This document shows, in pieces, positions 9,469 through 17,649 of a stretch of DNA of 64,000 nucleotides. Origin of the DNA: Pseudomonadota bacterium (lineage in GTDB: Bacteria > Pseudomonadota > Alphaproteobacteria > Rhodobacterales > Rhodobacteraceae); assembly GCA_020161615.1 (NCBI GenBank), contig JAIUPD010000004.1, forward strand, positions 248,001-312,000, given 5' to 3'. The translations under genes were made by a program, and so were the position numbers. The notes below the pieces were generated by a model. The model was not told the DNA's origin, made no database searches, and saw only the letters and a program-made list of their open reading frames with translations. How positions within the stretch are numbered: the first letter of the stretch is position 1; each line of letters opens with the position of its first letter.

Positions 9469-10394
9469 GCTGGGGCCTCGGCGTTGAAGGGCTTCATCCA
9501 CTCGGTGAAGCTGTCGTAGTAATTGGCCTCGAAATGCGCGGCGATCTCGCGGCCCGTGGCCAGCCAGACCTTGTCGTGGCCGGTCACGTATTTCAGCGCC
9601 TCGTCGAGGATATGCAGCCGGTGCGGCTGGCCGATCAGATAGGGATGCAGCGGCACGCACATGACGGTGCCGGATTCCTCGCCCTCGGCATAGAGCCGGT
9701 CGAAGTGGTTCTTGATGATTTCCAGATAGTTGCGCGGCGAGATGTTCTTGAAGTTCAGAACCGGCACGTCGTTGCATTCCATCATGTAGGGAACGCTGAC
9801 CAGACGGTTGGTGCTGCGCGTCTTCACCGGCATCGGCTGGTCGTCGTGGAAGAGGTCGAGCGTGTATTTGATCCCTTCCTCGGCCAGCAGGTCCTGCGTC
9901 GTCTCGCCGTTGGAAATCGCCGGGCTCAGCCAGCCGTCCAGGTCCTGACCCGAGGCGCGTTTGATCGTCTCGCGCGATTGGCGGATGATCTCGCGCTGCT
10001 GGTCCTCGGTCATGTTGTAGAGGTAGCGAGTGTTATAGATGCCGTGGCTGAAAAGCTCCCAGTCCAGATTGCAGCAGCGTTCGATGATCTCGGGGAAATG
10101 GTCGCAGACGGCTACATTGAGCGATACCGAGCCCCGCACGCCGTATTTCTCCATCACATCGGCCATCCGGTCGAAGCCGACGCGGTTGCCATAGTCGCGC
10201 ATCGAGTAATTGATGATGTCGGGTTCCGGGCGATACCAGACCTCGCGCGTGGGCGAGGGGGGCGGGGCCAGTTCGTAGAATTCGATGTTCGGGGCCACCC
10301 AGAAGGCGACCCGCGCGCCGTTCGGCCATTCGATCTTTGGCCGGCCCGCATAGGGGGCGTAATCGTAGCTGTAGGGTTCGCGCCATTTCGTCAT
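9465..10394 (-). CDS. PuuE-like (allantoinase-type) deacetylase-fold amidohydrolase, first member of the pair (cassette A)
   Basis: The 309-residue protein resembles cofactor-independent allantoinase PuuE: APNIEFYE replaces the metal-binding Asp pair, RDYGNRVGFDRM is conserved, and WELFSHGIYNTRY keeps SHG. Such enzymes open cyclic ureides or amides. A ribosome site (AGGAGA) lies six bases before the ATG, two bases after the cysteine hydrolase gene. The tail HPYLIGQPHR matches its cassette B counterpart at 27069-27977. Hydantoin-like ring opening is the likeliest role but is inferred; a deacetylase function is not excluded. Confidence 0.87.
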   Translation of the reverse strand: MTKWREPYSYDYAPYAGRPKIEWPNGARVAFWVAPNIEFYELAPPPSPTREVWYRPEPDIINYSMRDYGNRVGFDRMADVMEKYGVRGSVSLNVAVCDHFPEIIERCCNLDWELFSHGIYNTRYLYNMTEDQQREIIRQSRETIKRASGQDLDGWLSPAISNGETTQDLLAEEGIKYTLDLFHDDQPMPVKTRSTNRLVSVPYMMECNDVPVLNFKNISPRNYLEIIKNHFDRLYAEGEESGTVMCVPLHPYLIGQPHRLHILDEALKYVTGHDKVWLATGREIAAHFEANYYDSFTEWMKPFNAEAPA

Positions 10395-10396
10395 GG

Positions 10397-11068
10397 TCAG
10401 GTCTCCTGCGCGCGCGCGGCCAGCTGGGCGAGAACCTCGTCCAAGGGCTTCACGTCGCCGTATTTGAAAGCGATGTCGTAGAGGTTGGCGTAATGGGCGC
10501 CTTCCTCGCGGTCGGCGACCGTCTCCTCCGGCACGCAGACGTGGTAGCCGAGGGACAGCGCATCCATCACCGTGCCCCGCACGCAGCCCGAGGTGGCGCC
10601 GCCGGTCACGATCACCGTGTCGATCCGGTGCCAGTTGAGGTAGCTGGCCAGATGCGTCTCGAAGAAGCACGAGGACATGCGCTTGTGCAGCTTGAGGTCG
10701 GTGTCCTTGATGTCGAGCCTTGCGTCGAGTTCCGCCTGCGGGCTGTCGTGGCCGACCTTGTGCAGCGCCCATTCGGTCGTGGAGAGCCGCGACCACATCC
10801 CGGCGTCCGAGCCATCGGGCAGATAGGCGACATAGGCCCAGATCACCGGCCCGCTCAGCATGCGGACGGCGGCGGCCAGCGCATTGACGCCCTCGAACTG
10901 GCGCGGATGGCCGTCATAGGCGGTGGGGAAAGTCGCCGTGTCGGTGTAGCGGCGCTGGAGATCGACGTTGATCAGCGCGATCCGCTGGCCAAGGCCCCGT
11001 TCCGGGACCTTCGGCGCGGCCTGATAGTCGCGGAAGATCTGTTTCGAGGTCTTGTCGGTGGGGATCAT
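10397..11068 (-). CDS. isochorismatase-like cysteine hydrolase (N-carbamoylsarcosine amidohydrolase-like)
   Basis: The 223-residue protein shows the catalytic Asp-Lys-Cys set of the family: Asp36 in LINVDLQ, Lys129 in KLHKRMSSCFFET, and Cys162 in TGGATSGCVRGT. Relatives hydrolyse N-carbamoyl amino acids, ureidoacrylate or maleamate. Coming just before the PuuE-like gene, it is well placed to remove the carbamoyl group left by ring opening. No counterpart is found in cassette B. A cytosolic enzyme; substrate unproven. Confidence 0.9.
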   Translation of the reverse strand: MIPTDKTSKQIFRDYQAAPKVPERGLGQRIALINVDLQRRYTDTATFPTAYDGHPRQFEGVNALAAAVRMLSGPVIWAYVAYLPDGSDAGMWSRLSTTEWALHKVGHDSPQAELDARLDIKDTDLKLHKRMSSCFFETHLASYLNWHRIDTVIVTGGATSGCVRGTVMDALSLGYHVCVPEETVADREEGAHYANLYDIAFKYGDVKPLDEVLAQLAARAQET

Positions 11069-11072
11069 GGCC

Positions 11073-11807
11073 TCAATCCCGGATCATGGCGAGCGGCGCG
11101 CCATGGGTGAGCGCGGTGTCGAATTCCCGCACGGCGCCGCCCGAGAGCACCGCCTTGACCATGCCGCCGCCCGCGCGGCCGAGGGGGGTGGAGGCGGGCA
11201 GCACCTCGACCCAGACCCGGCCGAAATCGAAGCGCCCCGGCGCGGTTTCGCGGCCGCCCAGCGCCTTCAGCGTCCGGCCCACCGCCGCCGGATCGGCGGT
11301 CGAGATCGACAGACCGGCGATCCCGGTGGCACCATTCGCATGCGGCACGGGGGCCGGGATCCGGGCCGGGCGCCCCTCGACATCCGACACCACGAAGGGC
11401 AGGGATACATCGCCCTCGGCACCGCGGCCGGTGAGGGTCAGTTCCAACGCCCAGCGGCTGCCGTCGGCGATGACATTGGAGACCGGAACCGGGCCGCGCA
11501 CCGGCAGACCCTCGGCCTTGAGCGCGTCGGCGGCATCCTGCGCGGAGGGGACCGTGAAGCTCCAATCCGCCCAGCCCTCGCCGGCCGCCAGCACTTCGCC
11601 CAGCCGGTGGGTCGCCTGCCCCTCGGCCGAGGTGAAGGCGGTCAGCAGGATGTAGCTGCCGTCATCGAAACAGACGAAGCGGAAATGCGTCTTGCCGTGT
11701 TCGGTGTCGGCGCGCTCTTGCACGGTGAACCCCAGCGCCGCGAAATCGCGCGCGGCGGCATCGAGGTCGTGGACGAGCAGGACGAGATGGTCGAAGGGCA
11801 GGGACAC
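11073..11807 (-). CDS. VOC/glyoxalase-like domain protein (cassette A)
   Basis: The 244-residue protein opens with DHLVLLVHDLDAAARDFAALGF and has FRFVCFDDGSYILLTAF, typical of the two-module glyoxalase-like superfamily. A second half begins near HANGATGIAGLSIS. Function is unknown; such proteins bind small ligands and often a divalent metal. Two bases separate it from the molybdenum oxidoreductase gene upstream. It is clearly paralogous to 16884-17627 in cassette B, sharing DHxVLLVHDL and HANGAxGIAG. Confidence 0.85.
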   Translation of the reverse strand: MSLPFDHLVLLVHDLDAAARDFAALGFTVQERADTEHGKTHFRFVCFDDGSYILLTAFTSAEGQATHRLGEVLAAGEGWADWSFTVPSAQDAADALKAEGLPVRGPVPVSNVIADGSRWALELTLTGRGAEGDVSLPFVVSDVEGRPARIPAPVPHANGATGIAGLSISTADPAAVGRTLKALGGRETAPGRFDFGRVWVEVLPASTPLGRAGGGMVKAVLSGGAVREFDTALTHGAPLAMIRD

Positions 11808-11809
11808 GA

Positions 11810-14095
11810 TCAGGCTTCTTTCTCTTGGATCAGGGGGGGCGCGGTCACCCGCAGGGGTGGCAGCGGACCCTCGTGGCGGGCGACCTGGACAAGACAGGAT
11901 TGCGCGGCGCAGCCCTGGCCCAGTTCCGAGGTGCCGATGTCGCGGGTCAGGACGTTGGGATTGGACGAACGGTCGGTCATCCCGTCCGGGTCATAGGTCG
12001 CGCCGGTGGGCAGCAGGACCACGCCCGCCATCACGCCCGGGTCGATCCGGGCGATGGCGAAACAGGCGCCGCGGTCGTTGAAGACGCGCAGCGCGTCGCC
12101 GTCCCGGATCCCGCGGGCTGCGGCATCGGCGGGGTTGATCTGCAACAGCTCGCGGTCCTGTATCTTGCCCGCCCGGGAATAGCTGGAAAAATCCATCTGC
12201 CCGTGCAGCCGGCGCTTGGGCTGCGGGGTCAGCAGGTGCAAGGGCGCCTGATCGGTCGCGCGGCCCAGCCATTCCTCGGGGTCCAGCCAGACCGGGTGCC
12301 CCGGCTGGCCGGGTTCCGCTGCGGCCCGGGCCGAGAAAAGCTCGATCCTGCCCGAGGGGGTCGAGAGCGGATGCGCCACCGGATCGGCTCGGAAGTCCGA
12401 GAGCATGACGTAGGTTTCCTGCGGCTCGGGCATGGCCAGATAGCCCTGGGCGCGGAATTCCTCGTAGCTCGGCACGTTGACGCCCCTTGCAGCAAGGGTG
12501 GCGCTGATCTTGTCCCAGGCCCAGCCCAGCCACTCCTCGCTGCCCCGCCCCTCGGTGAAGGTCGCGCCATTGCCCAGCCGCTCGGCCAGCGCGGCGAAGA
12601 TGTCGTAATCGTCGCGGGCGCCTTCATGGGGGGCGACCAGCTTCTGCATCGCCAGAAGGTAGCGGTCGCGCGAGGCACCGCCGATGTCGTCGCGCTCCAG
12701 CGTCACGGTGGCGGGGAAAACGATATCGGCGTGGCGCGCGGTGGCGGTCCAGTAGCCTTCGTTCACGATCACCGTCTCGGGGCGGCGGAAGGCCTCGCGC
12801 AGGCGGTTGAGGTCCTGGTGGTGGTGGAACGGATTGCCGCCCGCCCAATAGACCAGCTTCACTTCGGGATAGACCCGCGTCTCGCCATCGTAGCGGTATT
12901 CAGCGCCCGGGTTGAGCAGCATGTCGGCGACCCGCGCGCAGGGGATCGAGAGGCCGGTGGCGTTGGGAATCGAGGGCAGGCCATAGAGCGGCGTGCGGTA
13001 TTCGGGGTTGCCCATGGCGTTGGAAGAGCCATAGCCGAAGGCGAAACCGCCGCCCGGCAGACCGACCTGACCCAGCACGCAGGCGAGCGCGATGGCCGCC
13101 CAATAGGGCTGCTCGCCGTGGCGCGCGCGTTGCAGCGACCAGTTGAGCGAGACCATGACCCGCTTGCCCGGCAGCGCCCGGCCCAGATCGCGGATCGTCG
13201 CGGCCGGGATGCCGGTGATCGCCTCGGCCCATTCGGGGGTCTTGGGCTTGCCGTCGCTCTTGCCGGTCAGATAATCCAGATAGGGCTGCGCGTCGTTCAC
13301 ATGCGTGGCGAGGAAGGCGGTATCGGCCTTGCCCTCGGCCAGGACCACCTGGGTCAGCGCCATGATCAGCGCGGCATCGGTATTGGGCCGCACAGGCAGC
13401 CAATCGACGCCGAACTTCTCCTCGATATCCTCGCGGCAGGGCGAGATGTTGACGGTCCGCACCCGCCCGGTGACACCCGCCATGAAGCTGTCGTAGCGGT
13501 GTTCGCCCACGCCGCCCGACTGGATTTCCCAGTTCTTCAGCGGCAGGCCGCCGAAGGCCAGGAAGATGTCGCAATGCTCGCGGATCGAGGCGGCCGAGGT
13601 CAGTGAGGCGCCGATCATGTCGCGCCCGACGATGCGCGGTACGAAGGCCATCGCCGCGCCGTAGGAATAATTCGTCTCCTGATCCACATGGCCGCCGATG
13701 GCGCCGAAGAAGCGGCGCACCAGGGTGCGGGCGTGGTGAATGCGCCCGGCGCTGGACCAGCCGTAGCTGCCGCCGAAGAGCGCGGCATTGCCATGGGACT
13801 CGCGGATCCGGCCGATCTCGGCCGCGGCAAGGTCCAGCGCTTCGTCCCAATCCAGCGCGACATAGCTGTCCTCGCCCCGGGCCGCGCCCTTGTCGCCCTG
13901 AAGCCAGCCCTTGCGGGCCACCGGCTGCGCCACGCGCAGCGGGTGATCCAGCATTTCCGGCCAGACCTCGGTCATTCGCGAGGGGCGGGGATCGTGCTCG
14001 AAGGGCAGGATCCGGCGCAGCCTGCCGCCGTCGACCTCGGCACGAAACGCCCCCCAATGTGAGGCGTTCAGGGGCAGGGAGGAAGAAGCGGACAT
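11810..14095 (-). CDS. BisC-type molybdopterin-guanine-dinucleotide oxidoreductase (cassette A)
   Basis: This 761-residue member of the DMSO reductase family lacks an N-terminal iron-sulfur Cys motif and a Tat signal, like cytosolic biotin/methionine sulfoxide reductase BisC. Near residue 111 is YGWSSAG; by analogy with DMSO reductase the second Ser (about 115) should ligate Mo. Other landmarks are GGHVDQETNYSYG, WAGGNPFHHHQDLNRL and VIVNEGYWTATARHADI. It probably reduces an S- or N-oxide, or performs an oxygen-atom transfer, on the pathway substrate. It is the first gene of the minus operon, 183 bp from the divergent LysR gene, which likely controls it. Confidence 0.92.
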   Translation of the reverse strand: MSASSSLPLNASHWGAFRAEVDGGRLRRILPFEHDPRPSRMTEVWPEMLDHPLRVAQPVARKGWLQGDKGAARGEDSYVALDWDEALDLAAAEIGRIRESHGNAALFGGSYGWSSAGRIHHARTLVRRFFGAIGGHVDQETNYSYGAAMAFVPRIVGRDMIGASLTSAASIREHCDIFLAFGGLPLKNWEIQSGGVGEHRYDSFMAGVTGRVRTVNISPCREDIEEKFGVDWLPVRPNTDAALIMALTQVVLAEGKADTAFLATHVNDAQPYLDYLTGKSDGKPKTPEWAEAITGIPAATIRDLGRALPGKRVMVSLNWSLQRARHGEQPYWAAIALACVLGQVGLPGGGFAFGYGSSNAMGNPEYRTPLYGLPSIPNATGLSIPCARVADMLLNPGAEYRYDGETRVYPEVKLVYWAGGNPFHHHQDLNRLREAFRRPETVIVNEGYWTATARHADIVFPATVTLERDDIGGASRDRYLLAMQKLVAPHEGARDDYDIFAALAERLGNGATFTEGRGSEEWLGWAWDKISATLAARGVNVPSYEEFRAQGYLAMPEPQETYVMLSDFRADPVAHPLSTPSGRIELFSARAAAEPGQPGHPVWLDPEEWLGRATDQAPLHLLTPQPKRRLHGQMDFSSYSRAGKIQDRELLQINPADAAARGIRDGDALRVFNDRGACFAIARIDPGVMAGVVLLPTGATYDPDGMTDRSSNPNVLTRDIGTSELGQGCAAQSCLVQVARHEGPLPPLRVTAPPLIQEKEA

Positions 14096-14142
14096 GCGGA
14101 ATTCCCGGCTGGAGGGGGCAGGCGGCCCCGATTGATGAGACG

Positions 14143-14199
14143 CTAGGACATAATATTTTGTGCGTCAACAATCCTATTGACGACGATTATGTTATGTTA
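14143..14199. promoter_or_regulatory. divergent promoter/operator between molybdenum oxidoreductase and lysR
   Basis: An AT-rich stretch in otherwise GC-rich DNA. An inverted repeat CGTCAA (14163-14168) and TTGACG (14177-14182) gives a -35-like TTGACG pointing outward on each strand. On the minus strand TTGACG is followed after 17 bases by TAGCGT. Imperfect outer arms ACATAAT and ATTATGT flank it. This suits LysR binding between divergent promoters. No experimental support is visible. Confidence 0.6.
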
Positions 14200-14278
14200 G
14201 ACCTTCTGGAGGAGCCGACGAAGTGACGCCTATTTTTTGTGCATTCTTCCTGGGTGCTTGCGGCAAAGGATAACCTCA

Positions 14279-15196
14279 GTGAACCGATTCAACGTCAGAC
14301 AGATCGAGGCATTCCGGGCCGTCATTACCCTGGGAAGCATGACCAAGGCTGCGGAATCATTGGGAATTTCTCAGCCTGCGGTGTCGCGTCTGATGCTGGA
14401 TTTCCAGGAGGCCGTGGGCTTCAAACTGTTCCGCAAATCGCGCGGCGGCGCCGAGCCGACCGAGGATGCGCGCCGCCTTTTTGTGCTGGTCGACAAGTTC
14501 TTCGTCGGCCTTGAGGAGATGAATCAGGAGGTCCACGCGATTCGCTCGCTGGCCAGCGGCACGGTGACCATCGCCGCGCAGGGCCCCTATGACAACGGTT
14601 TGATCCCCGAGGTCGTGGCGCTGTTTCGCAAGCGCTATCCCGATATTGCGATCCGGCTGGAAAGCCAGCCGCAGGACCGGATTGCTGAATGGGTCGCCTC
14701 GCGCCGGGCCGATATCGGCATCGTCTCGCTGCCCATCTCCAGCGCCGCAGTGACGGTGCGGGAACTGGTGAAGATGCCCGCACTCTGCGTGCTGCCCGCC
14801 GGTCATCCGCTGGCCGAGAAAGCCGCGATCCGGGCCGAGGATCTGGCCGACGAGAGCTTCGTCAGCTTCCCGCGCGGCGCCCCCTTCCGCTTCGAGACCG
14901 ATATCCTGTTCGAGCGCAAGGGCATCGACCGGCGCATGCTGACCGAGGCCACGACGCATGAATCGGTCTGCAATCTGGTCGCGGCCGGGCTGGGCGTGTC
15001 CATCGTCAGCCCCTATTCGCCCCACCTCCGGCGCAACCCGCGCCTCGAATTCCGCCCCTTCACCCCGGCCATGCCGATCTCGCTGGGCATGATCTGCAGC
15101 GAGGATTCGCTCTCGGTCGCCGCCCAGGCCTTCCATGATTTCGTGCTCAGCCGGACCGACGCCTACAAGGCCGCGCTGGAACGCGCTGCCAGTTGA
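14279..15196 (+). CDS. LysR-family transcriptional regulator (cassette A)
   Basis: The 305-residue regulator starts at a GTG with AAAGGA eight bases upstream; a TTG 14 codons earlier has no ribosome site. The winged helix-turn-helix is at the N-terminus (VRQIEAFRAVITLGSM, SQPAVSRLMLDF), followed by the two-lobed LysR effector domain. It is divergent from the cassette A operon and close in sequence to the regulator at 18883-19803 (RQIEAFRAV.T.GSM.KAAE.LGISQPA.SRL). It probably activates the operon on binding a pathway intermediate and autoregulates. Confidence 0.92.
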   Translation: MNRFNVRQIEAFRAVITLGSMTKAAESLGISQPAVSRLMLDFQEAVGFKLFRKSRGGAEPTEDARRLFVLVDKFFVGLEEMNQEVHAIRSLASGTVTIAAQGPYDNGLIPEVVALFRKRYPDIAIRLESQPQDRIAEWVASRRADIGIVSLPISSAAVTVRELVKMPALCVLPAGHPLAEKAAIRAEDLADESFVSFPRGAPFRFETDILFERKGIDRRMLTEATTHESVCNLVAAGLGVSIVSPYSPHLRRNPRLEFRPFTPAMPISLGMICSEDSLSVAAQAFHDFVLSRTDAYKAALERAAS

Positions 15197-15217
15197 TCGC
15201 AACCCACAGGATGCCCC

Positions 15218-16549
15218 ATGAACGCTGAGTTCCCCCCCACCGCCGACTTCTCCGTCGTTCCGCTCGAGACCGAGGTGGTCATCGTCGGCGGCGGCATCGT
15301 CGGCGTTTCGACCGCCTTGTTCCTTGCCCAGAAGGGCGTGCCGGTGGTGCTGTGCGAAAAGGGCACGCTGGGCGAGGAGCAATCGGGCCGCAACTGGGGC
15401 TGGGTGCGCAAGATGGGCCGCGACCCGCGCGAAGTGCCGCTGATGAAGCACGCGATGGAGCTTTGGGGGCGCATGCAGCAGATGGTCGGCGCCGATGTCG
15501 GCTTCCGGGTGCGCGGCATCACCTATTTCGTCAATGAAGAGCCGGATCTGGTCCGCTACGAGGCCTGGATGAAGGAGGTTGCGCAATTCGACCTCGACAC
15601 CCGCTGGGTTTCCAAGGCCGAGATCAACAGCTTCGCCCCCGGCGCGACCCGGCAATTCGGCGGCGGGCTGCACACGGCCTCGGACGGCTTCGCCGAGCCG
15701 CATATCGCCACCACGCTGATCGGCCGCGGCGCGGCCAGGCTGGGCGCGCGGATCATCGAGGGCTGTGCGGTGCGCGGCTTCGAGACCGAGGGCGGGCGAG
15801 TCAGCGAGGTGGTGACCGAGAAGGGCCGCATCAAATGCAAGCATGTGGTGCTGGCCGGGGGGATCTGGTCCTCGCTCTTCGCGCGGTCGGTGGATGTGAA
15901 GATGCCGCAACTGAAGATGCTGAGCCAGGTGATGCGCACCCGGCCCATTTCCGGCGGGCCGCAGGGCTGCGGCTCGGGCCCCGGCTTCGGCTTCCGCGAG
16001 CGGCTGGACGGCGGTTATAATGTCGGCATGCGCTCGGCCCATCCGGTCGATATCGTGCCCGACAGCTTCCGCTATCTGAAGGATTACGTCCCGGCGCTGA
16101 AGAACGAATGGCGGGCGATGAAGTTTCGCATCGGGCGCCGGACGTTCCAGGAGGTCGGAATGGAAAAGGGCTGGCGGCTGGACCAGCGCTCGCCCTTCGA
16201 GAAATACCGCATCATGCGGCCCGAACCGGGTCACAAGATCCTCGATCAGGCGACGATCAACATCAAGAAATTGTTCCCGCAGTTCAAGGACATGGTGGTG
16301 AACGAACGGATGTCGGCCTGGATCGACGTCTCGCCCGACGCGATCCCGGTGATCTCGCCGGTCGAGGCGATCCCGGGCTTCTATATCTCGACCGGCTATT
16401 CCGGCCACGGGTTCGGCATTGCCCCGGCGGCGGGGCAGTTGATGGCCGAGATGATCACCGGCGAGGCGCCGGTCGTGGACCCGACGCCCTTCCGGCACAG
16501 CCGTTTCATCGACGGCTCCACGATCAAGCACTGGCCGATCGGGTTCTGA
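15218..16549 (+). CDS. DAO-family FAD-dependent amine/amino-acid oxidoreductase
   Basis: The 443-residue flavoenzyme has the dinucleotide motif VVIVGGGIVGVSTALFLA near residue 21 and the C-terminal DAO signature STGYSGHGFGIAPAAG. It resembles sarcosine/D-amino-acid oxidases or dehydrogenases, which oxidise a C-N bond to an imine with FAD. It has a short leader but no signal peptide. It follows the LysR gene by 21 bases, so they are probably cotranscribed. In cassette A it could oxidise the (N-methyl) amino acid released by the cysteine hydrolase. That link is inference. Confidence 0.9.
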   Translation: MNAEFPPTADFSVVPLETEVVIVGGGIVGVSTALFLAQKGVPVVLCEKGTLGEEQSGRNWGWVRKMGRDPREVPLMKHAMELWGRMQQMVGADVGFRVRGITYFVNEEPDLVRYEAWMKEVAQFDLDTRWVSKAEINSFAPGATRQFGGGLHTASDGFAEPHIATTLIGRGAARLGARIIEGCAVRGFETEGGRVSEVVTEKGRIKCKHVVLAGGIWSSLFARSVDVKMPQLKMLSQVMRTRPISGGPQGCGSGPGFGFRERLDGGYNVGMRSAHPVDIVPDSFRYLKDYVPALKNEWRAMKFRIGRRTFQEVGMEKGWRLDQRSPFEKYRIMRPEPGHKILDQATINIKKLFPQFKDMVVNERMSAWIDVSPDAIPVISPVEAIPGFYISTGYSGHGFGIAPAAGQLMAEMITGEAPVVDPTPFRHSRFIDGSTIKHWPIGF

Positions 16550-16575
16550 GGGCGGTTCGCCCGGGTCTGGTGACG

Positions 16576-16628
16576 GTGGGGTGAAACCCCACCCCACGGG
16601 GCCAGCAATGGTGGGGTGGAACCCCACC
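16576..16628. repeat. two tandem REP-like palindromes
   Basis: Two near-identical hairpins lie about 35 bases apart: GTGGGGT-GAA-ACCCCAC (16576-16592) and GGTGGGGT-GGA-ACCCCACC (16610-16627). Each is followed by CCxACGGG. They sit in the gap between cassettes A and B and look like a dispersed intergenic repeat family. Confidence 0.75.
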
Positions 16629-16740
16629 CTACGGGTGTGCCTCCGGTGAGGGCGAGGCTAGACCCTGCCTGTCTCCGCAAGCCGGGGGCGTCTTCGCGTG
16701 GTGCCCCGCAGTCCTTGGAAATCGCTGCCTGAATCCGCTG

Positions 16741-16766
16741 CGCCTGCCTCTCCGGCAGGCGTTTTT
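16741..16766 (+). terminator. rho-independent terminator after the DAO gene
   Basis: An 8-bp stem CGCCTGCC/GGCAGGCG with a TCTCC loop is followed directly by five T residues. It lies 192 bases downstream of the flavoenzyme gene and before the cassette B promoter. The rest of the 16550-16883 gap holds only the repeats and that promoter. Confidence 0.85.
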
Positions 16767-16807
16767 CATGGGAATGCGCGGGCTGTTGCGGATCCTGAAA
16801 ATTAACA

Positions 16808-16837
16808 TTGACAAAACACATAGCCATATGGATTGCT
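16808..16837 (+). promoter_or_regulatory. likely promoter of the cassette B plus-strand operon
   Basis: A consensus TTGACA (16808-16813) lies in an AT-rich patch. A weak -10 candidate (ATTGCT, 18-base spacing) follows, with a CCATATGG palindrome between the boxes. A weak -10 fits an activator-dependent promoter. The first gene starts at 16884. Confidence 0.5.
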
Positions 16838-16883
16838 AAAAACGCAACTTAATGCGTGGCCGATGCCGCGCCGGAGATCTGCG

Positions 16884-17627
16884 ATGCCTGCCCCCCTCTT
16901 GCCCGCCGTCGATCATGTCGTCCTGCTGGTCCATGACCTTGCCGAGGCGACGAGCGTTCTGGAGGGGGCCGGTTTCACCGTCCTTCGGCGCGCCGATCAG
17001 GCCGAGAAGCCCGGCTCGACCTTCCGCTTCGTCAGCTTCGCCGATGGCAGCTATGTCCTGCTCAACGCCTTCTCGGCCGAGGCCATGGCCCGCCATCGCC
17101 TCGGCCCGGTTCTGGCCGAGCGCGAGGGTTGGGGCGATTGGTCGCTGTGTGTGGACGACCTCGACGCGTCCATCGTACGGGCCGACGGCGCGGGTATCGC
17201 GCTGGGCGGCGAGAACGCGGTGCGCAACGTTCTGACCACCGGCGAGGCCTGGGGGCTGAGGCTGCTGGTCAGCGGCCGGGGTTCGCCGGGCGATCCAGCG
17301 CTGCCCTTCCTGGTTCAGGATACCGAGGGTCGGGGCGCCCGCATTCCCGGCCCTTCGGCGCATGCCAATGGCGCCAGCGGCATCGCCGGCGTCACCGTTG
17401 CCGCCCAGGACCCGCTGGCCAGCGCCCGGCGGACCGCGGCGCTGGCGGGCCTGCCCGCGCCGGATGGGCCCCGCGTCGCGCTGAACGGCGCCACGCTCGA
17501 TTTCATCCCGCTCGACCCCGGTGCCCGGGGCGCCGCGCGGCTGGGCGGTCCCGTCTCGATTCATCTTCGCGGTCTGGCCGCCCCACTGCCCCTGCCGGGC
17601 GGCTGGGACTGCCATCCCGCGGTCTGA
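16884..17627 (+). CDS. VOC/glyoxalase-like domain protein (cassette B)
   Basis: The 247-residue protein is the paralogue of 11073-11807: DHVVLLVHDLAEA, FRFVSFADGSYVLLNAF, HANGASGIAGV. It is likely a two-module VOC fold of unknown reaction. The ATG at 16884 was chosen because GGAG lies eight bases upstream and the homologous N-terminus begins here; an upstream in-frame start adds 17 residues without a ribosome site. It is first in an operon with the dehydrogenase, LysR and oxidoreductase genes. Confidence 0.85.
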   Translation: MPAPLLPAVDHVVLLVHDLAEATSVLEGAGFTVLRRADQAEKPGSTFRFVSFADGSYVLLNAFSAEAMARHRLGPVLAEREGWGDWSLCVDDLDASIVRADGAGIALGGENAVRNVLTTGEAWGLRLLVSGRGSPGDPALPFLVQDTEGRGARIPGPSAHANGASGIAGVTVAAQDPLASARRTAALAGLPAPDGPRVALNGATLDFIPLDPGARGAARLGGPVSIHLRGLAAPLPLPGGWDCHPAV

Positions 17628-17649
17628 TTCCCGCAACAGGAGAGTGACA

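Noticed and set aside
14357..16627. 756-codon minus-strand frame across lysR and the DAO-family gene
   Set aside because: Both plus-strand genes have family motifs and ribosome sites. The antisense frame runs through two genes and their gap with shadow-like composition.
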